A stretch of DNA of 9,476 nt from Acidisphaera sp035272265 (GTDB lineage: Bacteria > Pseudomonadota > Alphaproteobacteria > Acetobacterales > Acetobacteraceae), in NCBI GenBank assembly GCA_035272265.1, contig DATEQV010000421.1:1-9476 (forward strand). Reading direction: 5' to 3'. Positions 1-5,470 of the stretch are shown piece after piece. The notes beneath the pieces are model-generated. The model saw only the letters and a program-made list of their open reading frames with translations, ran no database searches and was not told the origin of the DNA. Position 1 is the stretch's first letter. Each line of letters begins with the position of its first letter. Position numbers and translations under genes: made by a program.

Positions 1-164
1 GTTTCGCAAGCCACTTGGTCGGCACCGCAGACGGTTGCGGCAAATCACCGCGCCGCTGATCCCCGCTTTTCAGTCACTTACCTTCGCGGCGGCGCGAGAA
101 AATCCCTGGAATCGAGGGTCAGTAGCGAAAGTCGGGCTAACGCGCCATTGACCAGGAGGACGCA
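1..164. other. Upstream region without an identified gene
   Basis: No gene can be supported here. Two plus-strand frames stay open from the window edge (one to about base 150, one to 168), but their translations resemble no family I know and are rich in Arg and Ser, as expected from GC-rich non-coding DNA. The stretch probably holds the promoter of the gene starting at 165, but I see no convincing -35/-10 pair. A missing partner gene of the cluster, such as a GMC dehydrogenase, could lie further left outside the window. Confidence 0.4.
154..160 (+). promoter_or_regulatory. Ribosome binding site that fixes the GTG start at 165
   Basis: AGGAGGA is a near-perfect Shine-Dalgarno sequence, with its GGAGG core ending five bases before GTG at 165. 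It supports the GTG as the true start of the ferritin-like gene rather than an internal ATG. Confidence 0.8.
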
Positions 165-1238
165 GTGACTCCGCGTGCCATCAAGTCGGTCGACGACCTC
201 CAGCGGTACCTGCACAGCGCCATGCAGCTGGAGCATGCGACGATTCCGCCCTACCTGACCGCGCTCTATTCGATCCGCCCGGGAACCAACCTCGCCGCGA
301 GTCAGGTGCTGCGCACGGTCGTGGTCGAGGAGATGCTGCACCTGACGATCGCGGCGAACCTGCTCAACGCGATCGGCGGCCGGCCCGACCTCACCGTCCC
401 GGGCTTCGTGCCGCGCTATCCGACCGGCCTTCCCGACGGGGAGAAGGACTTCACGGTCAGCCTGCAGGCGTTCTCGAAGAACGCGATCGATACCTTCCTC
501 AAGATCGAGCGCCCGCGCATGGCGCCCGAGGGCCAACCAACGGTGAGGGTGCGGGAGGCAGCGGCAGCGAACACGCCCTCATCGTTGGGCTATTGCCCGG
601 TCCGCCCTGACATGTACTACTACAGCATCGGCGAGTTCTACGAAGAGATCAGATACGGCTTCGACTACCTGTTCGAGCAGAAAGACCAGGATCTGTTCTG
701 CGGCGACGAGCACAAGCAGATCACGTCCGAATACTATTATTCGGGCGGCGGCCACCTTGAGCCGATTACGAACATCAGCGCGGCGCGGGAATCGATCCGG
801 CTGATCACCGAGCAGGGCGAGGGCGACGGCGGCGGGATCTACGACCACAAGAAGGAACTCGCGCATTTCTTCCGCTTCCAGGAGCTGTACCTGGAGCGCT
901 ACTATCAGGTGCACGACACGCCTGGAAACCCGACTGGCCCGGCGCTGACGGTCGACTGGGATGCCGTCTACCCGATCAAGACGAACGCCAGCCTCGACGA
1001 CTACAAGGACGATTCGGAGCTCGAGCGGGCGGCGATCGCGTTCAACGATTTCTATGCCGACTTCCTCGCGATGCTGACGCGCGCCTACAACGGCGAGCGC
1101 AAGCTGCTGTTCGATGCCGTTCCGCGCATGTTCCAGATCCGCCAGCTCATCAACCAGCTCATCCACAACCCGCTGCCGGGAGCGCCGGGCGTAAACGCGG
1201 CGCCGACCTTCCAAATCAAGGCGAAGGTGCCGGCATGA
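165..1238 (+). CDS. Ferritin-like diiron domain protein (VioB/RebD N-terminal type)
   Basis: This 357-residue protein resembles the ferritin-like family (Pfam Ferritin-like, PF12902) named from the iminophenyl-pyruvate dimer synthases VioB and RebD. The opening helix carries the hallmark LEHATIPPYLTALYSI at about residues 22-37. Candidate metal ligands follow the four-helix diiron pattern: E23, then E56-x-x-H59, then a glutamate among E157/E160/E161, then E231-x-x-H234. It is far shorter than VioB or RebD (about 1000 residues), so it is a stand-alone domain and should not be called a violacein enzyme. There is no signal peptide, so it is probably cytoplasmic. The GTG start is set by a strong ribosome site. 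Its stop overlaps the next start by four bases (ATGA), so the two are probably translationally coupled. Family assignment is firm; the diiron function is inferred from the ligands, and the substrate is unknown. Confidence 0.85.
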   Translation: MTPRAIKSVDDLQRYLHSAMQLEHATIPPYLTALYSIRPGTNLAASQVLRTVVVEEMLHLTIAANLLNAIGGRPDLTVPGFVPRYPTGLPDGEKDFTVSLQAFSKNAIDTFLKIERPRMAPEGQPTVRVREAAAANTPSSLGYCPVRPDMYYYSIGEFYEEIRYGFDYLFEQKDQDLFCGDEHKQITSEYYYSGGGHLEPITNISAARESIRLITEQGEGDGGGIYDHKKELAHFFRFQELYLERYYQVHDTPGNPTGPALTVDWDAVYPIKTNASLDDYKDDSELERAAIAFNDFYADFLAMLTRAYNGERKLLFDAVPRMFQIRQLINQLIHNPLPGAPGVNAAPTFQIKAKVPA

Positions 1239-1753
1239 CCGCGCGGATCCGCGAGTTCCTCGACTTCTCCGCCGAGGCGACCGCGTTCACCCGCTTCGAG
1301 CTGCTCGGCACCGGGCAGGCGGAAGCCTATTATGCCGCGACGGAAAAGGTCGTCGGCCCGGTGCTCGGCGAGCTGCTCGACGCCTACGCGCGGCTCGAGC
1401 CGGGCCACGGCATGGATGGGCGGAAGGCCGCGTTGCGCCGCGGGATCTTCGGGCACGAGAAGCTCGGCGCGATCGCCCGCAAAATCACCAAGCTCTGGTA
1501 CATCGGCATCTGGTACGAGTTGCCGCGGGCGTGGACCGAGGCCTACGGCGCTTTACCGCCCAACGTCGACACCATGATCTCAGGCGCGTCCTACGCCGAG
1601 GGCCTGCTGTGGACGGCGATCGGCGCGCATCCGCCGGGCGCCAAGCCGCCGGGCTACGGATCATGGGCCGACCCGCCGGCCATCCCGCCGTTCGACACGA
1701 ACGGAGCGCGAGAGACCGCGCCCGCTGAGGTGATACGTCGGTGGCCGACGTGA
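1235..1753 (+). CDS. FAD-dependent sorbitol dehydrogenase-type small subunit (FAD-SLDH family)
   Basis: This 172-residue protein looks like the small subunit family of membrane-bound FAD sorbitol dehydrogenases (Pfam FAD-SLDH, PF12318). Visible family features are the N-terminal FLDFSAEATAF segment (about residues 8-18), the aromatic ITKLWYIGIWY block (84-94) and the C-terminal stretch around 125-149 with SYAEGLLW, AHPPG and GYGSWADPP. Known members pair with a GMC-fold flavoprotein and are usually exported, often with a Tat signal. Here the N-terminus shows no signal peptide and no GMC gene is in the window. It starts inside the stop of the ferritin-like gene, which suggests that the two products act together. 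A role as chaperone or docking partner for a dehydrogenase encoded elsewhere is inference. Confidence 0.75.
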   Translation: MTARIREFLDFSAEATAFTRFELLGTGQAEAYYAATEKVVGPVLGELLDAYARLEPGHGMDGRKAALRRGIFGHEKLGAIARKITKLWYIGIWYELPRAWTEAYGALPPNVDTMISGASYAEGLLWTAIGAHPPGAKPPGYGSWADPPAIPPFDTNGARETAPAEVIRRWPT

Positions 1754-1809
1754 AGCCGACCCACGCCCCGAAGCACCCGCAACCGATCGCCTGAACAAGG
1801 ATCCCGACC

Positions 1810-2724
1810 ATGAACGGGCAGCCCCTCTCCAAGGACAAGGTTTGGTTCGGCGTTACACCGACGCTGTGGTGGAACGACGACTTCCTCTCCATCGACATCG
1901 GCATCCCGTTCGAGCAGTGCGTCAGCGAAATGGCGCTGGCCGGCTTCGTCGGATGCAGCGTCGGCCACAAATACCCGACCGACCCGACGGTGCTGAAGGC
2001 CGCGCTGGACCTGCGCGGGCTGCGGGTTTCCGAGCCCTGGGTCAGCACCTACTTCACCATTAAGGAGATGCGCGAGCAGACGCTGGCCACCGTCCGCCAC
2101 CAGCTCGAGTTCATCGGCGCGATGGGCGGCACCGACCTTGTCGTCGCCGAGTTTGGGCAGGCGGTGAACCCGCTGCCGGTCGCGGTGTTCGCGAACCGCC
2201 CGATCTTCAACGACGACCAGTGGAAGGCGCTCCGTGACGGGCTGAACGAAATCGGCCTCATGGCCCAGGAGCGCGGCATGCGCCTCTGCTATCATCCGCA
2301 CATGGGCACGGGCGTGAACATCGCGTCCGACGTCGATCGCCTGATGGAGACGACGGACCCCGACCTGGTCCACCTGCTGCTCGACACCGGGCATCTCGCC
2401 TTCGCCGGGGTCGATCCTCTCGCCGTCACGACCAAGTACGGCGACCGCATCAAGCATATCCACCTCAAGAATGTCCGCCCGCCCATCGTCGAACAGGCGC
2501 GGCGGCAGCATTGGTCGTTCCAGACCGCGGTCGAAGCCGGCGTGTTCACCGTCCCCGGCGATCCCGAGGGCGCAATCGATTTCCCGCCGATGTTCGCGGC
2601 CCTTGCCGCCTCGGGCTTCGAAGGCTGGATCGTCGTCGAGGCCGAGCAGGACCCGGCGAAAGCGACACCCCTGAAATACGCGAAGATGGCGCGTCAATAT
2701 CTCCGCGACACGCTGGGCTTCTAG
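1810..2724 (+). CDS. IolE-like inosose dehydratase family protein (xylose isomerase-like TIM barrel)
   Basis: At 304 residues this matches Bacillus IolE (2-keto-myo-inositol dehydratase, about 300 residues) along its length. Shared features include the N-terminal WFGVTPTLWWNDD, the YHPHMGTGV strand (Y161-V169), LLDTGH (D192, H195), HIHLKNVR (H216, H218), the FTVPGD loop and the C-terminal VVEAEQDPA (E277). The Asp, His and Glu residues at strand ends fit the divalent-metal site of the AP-endonuclease-2/xylose-isomerase barrel superfamily. IolE dehydrates 2-keto-myo-inositol to a diketone in inositol catabolism. No iolG, iolB, iolC or iolD is nearby, so the substrate may instead be a related keto-sugar or cyclitol. 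ATG is preceded by AAGGA. It follows the previous gene by 56 bases and precedes the next by two. Family is confident; exact substrate is not, so no symbol is given. Confidence 0.8.
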   Translation: MNGQPLSKDKVWFGVTPTLWWNDDFLSIDIGIPFEQCVSEMALAGFVGCSVGHKYPTDPTVLKAALDLRGLRVSEPWVSTYFTIKEMREQTLATVRHQLEFIGAMGGTDLVVAEFGQAVNPLPVAVFANRPIFNDDQWKALRDGLNEIGLMAQERGMRLCYHPHMGTGVNIASDVDRLMETTDPDLVHLLLDTGHLAFAGVDPLAVTTKYGDRIKHIHLKNVRPPIVEQARRQHWSFQTAVEAGVFTVPGDPEGAIDFPPMFAALAASGFEGWIVVEAEQDPAKATPLKYAKMARQYLRDTLGF

Positions 2725-2726
2725 AG

Positions 2727-3725
2727 ATGCGCACCTCGCGGCCGGACATCTACTTCAGCTTCTTCATGTTCACGGCCGACCTGCAGCCGGACGACGCGAA
2801 CTACACCGACACCATCGTCAGCCACATGCAGGCGCTGCTCGATCTGGGCTACGACGGGTTCGACCTTCCCATCGCGCCCACGCCGACGACGGACCATCAG
2901 CCGGAGGTCGCGAGCTACGCCCGCCTGAAGGAACGGCTGGACAAGGCCGGCGTGGGCCGCGCGAAGATCGCGACGAATGTCGGGACCACCCGCACCTTCG
3001 ACCCCACCTCGCCGTATCCGGAACAGCGCGACGCCGCGCTCGCGTATCTGAAATCCCGCGTCGACATCACCGTCGCACTCGGGGGCGGCATGATGGCCGG
3101 CCCGGTGATCTTCCCGTACGGCGTCTATCCGACCACCGACGCGAACCAGGGCATCTGGAGCGACGCGCTGCAGGACTGGGTCGTGCCCGGCTACCGTCGT
3201 GCGCAGCCCGTGCTGGAACAGCTCGGGGACTATGCGGCGGAACGCGGCGTCAAGGTCGCCATCGAGCCGGTCGATCACTGGGAGACGCCCGCGCCGAACA
3301 TGGTCGCGGACGTGCTGGGTTTCCTCGACGGCGTTGCAAGCCGGCAGGTGGGCGTGTGCGTCGACAGCGCGCATGTCGTGCTCGGCAGCGATGGGCCGGA
3401 CGAGTTCCGCGCCGGCATCGCGCGCGCGGCGGAGCAGGACCGGCTGCACTACGTCCACATCTCGGCACCCGACCGCGGCTCGATCCATGACAGCTGGATT
3501 CCGTGGCACGGGTTTCTCGAACCGATCCTGCCCTGCTTCGGCGGGCCGTTCCTGCTCGAGGTGTTCAACGCCATCCCGGTCTTCCTCGGCGGCCTGCGTC
3601 TGACCCGCCGCCGCTTCTGGCGCCCCGGCGAGGACACGCCCGAGCCGGGTTACCCGAGCGCCTACGACGTCGCCCGCGACGCGCTCGCCACCGTGCGGCG
3701 GGAGTTCGCCCGCTTCGAGACTTAG
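2727..3725 (+). CDS. Sugar isomerase/epimerase, D-tagatose/D-psicose 3-epimerase-like TIM barrel
   Basis: The start is the ATG two bases after the preceding stop, giving 332 residues; a longer frame reaching back into the IolE-like gene is not needed. The C-terminal half carries the catalytic layout of ketose 3-epimerases: E180-P-V-D-H-W-E186, D213-S-A-H216, H244 with R250 six residues later, and E278. In Pseudomonas cichorii D-tagatose 3-epimerase the metal ligands are E152, D185, H211 and E246. The spacings E-to-D (33 in both), D-to-following-His (3), His-to-Arg (6) and His-to-Glu (34 versus 35) agree closely. The expected role is reversible epimerisation or isomerisation of a ketose or keto-sugar using a divalent metal. 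The protein is about 40 residues longer than typical epimerases, with an insertion after D213 and an extended tail, so the substrate may differ. Probably cotranscribed with its neighbours. Confidence 0.7.
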   Translation: MRTSRPDIYFSFFMFTADLQPDDANYTDTIVSHMQALLDLGYDGFDLPIAPTPTTDHQPEVASYARLKERLDKAGVGRAKIATNVGTTRTFDPTSPYPEQRDAALAYLKSRVDITVALGGGMMAGPVIFPYGVYPTTDANQGIWSDALQDWVVPGYRRAQPVLEQLGDYAAERGVKVAIEPVDHWETPAPNMVADVLGFLDGVASRQVGVCVDSAHVVLGSDGPDEFRAGIARAAEQDRLHYVHISAPDRGSIHDSWIPWHGFLEPILPCFGGPFLLEVFNAIPVFLGGLRLTRRRFWRPGEDTPEPGYPSAYDVARDALATVRREFARFET

Positions 3726-3784
3726 ACCGCGACACGACCAGACATGCCAGTCGACGCCCCAGTCGGCGCGCGAGGAGAGGTGCG

Positions 3785-4735
3785 ATGGACGACCAGACCA
3801 CCCGGATCGGCGCAGCCACCGTCAAGCTCGCCGGCGACAACACGGTCACCGCCAACGAGTTCGGCTCGTACCGCGCCGCCTCGGTGCATTCGGCGACGGC
3901 GGACCGCCTCGGGCCGCTGCAGAACCTGCCGGGATTCTGGGAAGGCACCGGCTTCAGCCTGATCGCCCGGCCCGATTTCTCGGGAGACAACGAGCGCGGC
4001 ATCTTTCTCGAGCTGAACCTGCTGCGCGAGACGCTCCAGTTCACCACCATCGGCTCGCCGGTCCTCAATCGCGGGAGCCTGCAGAGCGACATCGCGATCT
4101 ACGGACTGACCTACATCCACCGCGTGACCGACGGCGTGACGGGCGGCGCGCTGCACATCGAGCCGGGCCTGTGGCTGACCATCCCGGCCACGACCGAGCC
4201 GAAGGCGGACGCCAGCGTCGCCCGCCTCGCCACTATTCCGCACGGCAACGCGGTCTGCACCGTGGGCTTCGTCCAGGAGGTGGTTCCCGACGGGCTGCCG
4301 ACGATCCCGCCGGCCAACACCGTGCCCTTCAAGATCGGCGGTGAACCGCCGCCGCCGGGCACCAAGAACCCCTATCCCGAGTACGACCTGAGCATCCCGA
4401 CCAAGTTCCGGAGCGCCCCGCTGCCGGCGAGCATCACCCAGGCCCTCGTCAACGACCCCGCGACCATGCTGCGGCAGGCTCTGACCGGACAGCATCTGAC
4501 GCACATCACGCGGCTGATCACGAACACCGCGCCGGCGGACGGCGTCGGAAACGTCCCGTTCATCACGAGCAACGCGAACACGCTCAGCCTGGAGTCGGTG
4601 TTTGCGATCGAAACCGTCCTGCAGAAGGACGGAACCGAGTTCCTGCAGCTTCAGTACGCGCAGACGGCGTTGCTGAACTTCCGCGGCATGAGCTTCCCGC
4701 ACGTCACGGTGGGAACATTGATCAAGGCGTTCTGA
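3785..4735 (+). CDS. Putative heme-binding beta-barrel protein (nitrobindin/FABP-like)
   Basis: The ATG at 3785 follows the strong purine ribosome site GAGGAGAGG (3772-3780) and gives 316 residues. The sequence resembles proteins annotated as heme-binding, nitrobindin-like beta-barrels. After a disordered start there is LGPLQNLPGFWEGTGF (42-57), with the G50-x-W52-x-G54-x-G56 pattern. A run of amphipathic strands follows (IFLELNLLRETLQF, LHIEPGLWLTIPA, VARLATIPHGNAV). The C-terminus has ALLNFRGMSFPHVTVGTL with H306. In nitrobindins a histidine near the C-terminus is the heme iron ligand, so H306 is the best candidate here. A Pro-rich insert (about 175-205) makes it longer than classical nitrobindins (about 160-200). 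There is no signal peptide. It is the last gene of the five-gene unit. Heme binding is inferred from family resemblance and could equally be lipid or small-ligand binding. Confidence 0.6.
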   Translation: MDDQTTRIGAATVKLAGDNTVTANEFGSYRAASVHSATADRLGPLQNLPGFWEGTGFSLIARPDFSGDNERGIFLELNLLRETLQFTTIGSPVLNRGSLQSDIAIYGLTYIHRVTDGVTGGALHIEPGLWLTIPATTEPKADASVARLATIPHGNAVCTVGFVQEVVPDGLPTIPPANTVPFKIGGEPPPPGTKNPYPEYDLSIPTKFRSAPLPASITQALVNDPATMLRQALTGQHLTHITRLITNTAPADGVGNVPFITSNANTLSLESVFAIETVLQKDGTEFLQLQYAQTALLNFRGMSFPHVTVGTLIKAF

Positions 4736-4830
4736 CGCGATCCCGGGCGGAGGCGGCGGAAAATCGCGCCGCATGTGACCCGACCCTTCTTTCCTTATCA
4801 AGGCCCATGCAAGCGGGCCATCTACCGTTT

Positions 4831-4853
4831 GCGTTCGCTCACCCTGCGAACGC
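4831..4853. terminator. Perfect 8-bp inverted repeat, possible terminator of the five-gene unit
   Basis: GCGTTCGC and GCGAACGC form a perfect 8-bp stem around a 7-base loop. It lies about 95 bases after the stop of the heme-barrel gene. A smaller stem, GGCCC/GGGCC, sits just upstream at 4802-4819. There is only a short T-run afterwards (CGGCTTT), so a classical Rho-independent terminator is not certain; it may be a protein-binding or RNA-stabilising structure. Confidence 0.35.
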
Positions 4854-4945
4854 CGGCTTTGTCAGCATCCAGCCATCCGCGCCCGCCCTCTCGTCCCGCG
4901 AACCGGCGCGATCGAGACGCGCACCGGCGTGGCTCATTCGTTGTG

Positions 4946-4961
4946 AGTGAACATAATCACA
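4946..4961. promoter_or_regulatory. Candidate CRP/FNR-family operator
   Basis: The sequence AGTGA-acataa-TCACA matches the classical CRP pattern TGTGA-N6-TCACA with one mismatch, and its GTGA/TCAC core is a perfect palindrome. It sits in a locally AT-richer patch, 105 bases before the start of the repeat-protein gene. If the weak -10 at 4986-4991 is real, the site is centred in the mid -40s, near where such activators often bind. No regulator gene is in the window, so function is inference. Confidence 0.4.
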
Positions 4962-5053
4962 TCTGAAGGCTTTCAGTGCGACCCTGATACGAGTCCCCTA
5001 TCTCCCTCTCACACGCGGCACAGACGGGCCGTCCCGAAAATCCGTTTCCTGAG

Positions 5054-5058
5054 AGGAG
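5054..5058 (+). promoter_or_regulatory. Strong ribosome binding site of the LLLPAV-repeat gene
   Basis: AGGAG, inside a longer purine run, ends seven bases before ATG at 5066. This near-ideal placement is the main non-protein evidence that the unusual small frame downstream is really translated. Confidence 0.75.
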
Positions 5059-5065
5059 AAGAGAC

Positions 5066-5392
5066 ATGCCGACCGCTGTTGAACTGAAGCCTGACGTCCT
5101 CTTCGGCGCCGCCGAGAACCTCTTTCTCGGCAGCACCGGCCAAGGCACCGGCGCCGACGGCGAGGGGCTGAACATCCAGACCGGCCTGCTGCTGCCCGCC
5201 GTCGATCATTCGTCCAACGGTCTGCTGCTGCCGGCCGTCACGCAATCGTTCGGCGACACCTTCAACATCGACGCGAACCTGCTGCTTCCCGCCGTCCAGC
5301 AGACGTTCGGCGACGCGCCGAACCCCCTGGCAGGCCTGCTGCTGCCGGCCGTCGATCATTCGGCCATCGGTCTGCTGCTTCCCGCCGTCTAG
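5066..5392 (+). CDS. Small acidic LLLPAV-repeat protein, family not recognised
   Basis: I do not recognise this 108-residue protein. Residues 1-34 form a non-repetitive head with a Gly-rich end (STGQGTGADGEG, 23-34). The rest is built on five exact copies of LLLPAV at 41-46, 53-58, 72-77, 91-96 and 103-108, the last ending at the stop codon. Repeat starts are spaced 12, 19, 19 and 12 residues, a mirror-symmetric pattern. Short linkers begin DHS and end in Gly; long linkers contain (T/Q)Q(S/T)FGD. It has no Cys, Trp, Tyr or Arg, one Lys and ten Asp/Glu, so it is strongly acidic. There is no signal peptide. A strong ribosome site, the conserved repeats and a following hairpin support a real gene. 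A head-plus-repeats layout would suit a multicore peptide precursor or a self-assembling protein, but no dedicated modifying enzyme, protease or exporter is evident nearby. Function unknown. Confidence 0.8.
   Translation: MPTAVELKPDVLFGAAENLFLGSTGQGTGADGEGLNIQTGLLLPAVDHSSNGLLLPAVTQSFGDTFNIDANLLLPAVQQTFGDAPNPLAGLLLPAVDHSAIGLLLPAV
5183..5239 (+). repeat. 57-bp intragenic direct repeat, copy 1
   Basis: This segment encodes G-LLLPAV-DHSSNG-LLLPAV (residues 40-58). It matches the copy at 5333-5389 at 52 of 57 bases by eye, which points to duplication inside the gene. Confidence 0.85.
5333..5389 (+). repeat. 57-bp intragenic direct repeat, copy 2
   Basis: This is the second copy of the 57-bp unit, encoding residues 90-108 and ending at the stop codon. 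Of the five differences from copy 1, three are silent third-position changes within LLLPAV and two change the linker (SN to AI). The LLLPAV residues are therefore kept while the DNA drifts. Confidence 0.85.
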
Positions 5393-5408
5393 CCCGCGTC
5401 CTGCAAAG

Positions 5409-5442
5409 CCGTGGAAGGCCCGGACGAGCCGGGCCTCCACGG
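5409..5442. terminator. Strong hairpin between convergent genes, likely bidirectional terminator
   Basis: The left arm (5409-5423) and right arm (5429-5442) pair over 14 bp with one bulged A and a 5-base loop. It starts 17 bases after the stop of the repeat-protein gene and lies 29 bases from the stop of the convergent minus-strand gene, where a shared terminator is expected. Neither side has a long T-tract; the minus strand has CTTTG. Termination is therefore probable but not textbook. Confidence 0.6.
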
Positions 5443-5470
5443 ACCGGGCCACGCGCCGGCGGATCCGGAT

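Larger units (their letters stand above)
4736..5065. other. 330-bp non-coding region between the cluster and the repeat-protein gene
   Basis: No convincing gene lies here; the only plus-strand frame of note (4775-4966) is Arg/Pro/Ser-rich with no ribosome site. The stretch holds three inverted repeats that could end transcription of the upstream unit: 4753-4772, 4802-4819 and 4831-4853. A CRP/FNR-like palindrome (4946-4961) and a short hairpin, CTGAA-ggct-TTCAG (4963-4976), follow, and then the leader of the next gene. A weak promoter guess is CTGAAG (4963-4968) and GATACG (4986-4991), 17 bases apart; each matches only half the sigma-70 consensus. Confidence 0.5.

Noticed and set aside
165..1238. 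Violacein/rebeccamycin-type indolocarbazole biosynthesis from the VioB similarity
   Set aside because: Only the ferritin-like domain is present and no VioA/RebO-type amino acid oxidase or other pathway enzyme is in the window.
1654..2697. Long minus-strand open frame opposite the IolE-like gene
   Set aside because: The plus strand encodes a full-length IolE-family protein; the antisense translation has no recognisable motif and no ribosome site.
2511..2726. N-terminal extension of the epimerase-like gene into the IolE-like gene
   Set aside because: The extension is Arg-rich and overlaps conserved IolE coding sequence. The ATG at 2727 gives a normal barrel start two bases after the previous stop.
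3722..4801. Minus-strand open frame of about 359 codons
   Set aside because: It lies opposite the heme-barrel gene; low-complexity Arg/Asp/Gln-rich translation, consistent with GC-driven absence of stops.
5066..5392. LLLPAV repeats as a CRISPR-like array
   Set aside because: Repeat lengths and spacers are in frame, spacers are related to each other, and the repeats are codon-structured; this is a protein repeat.
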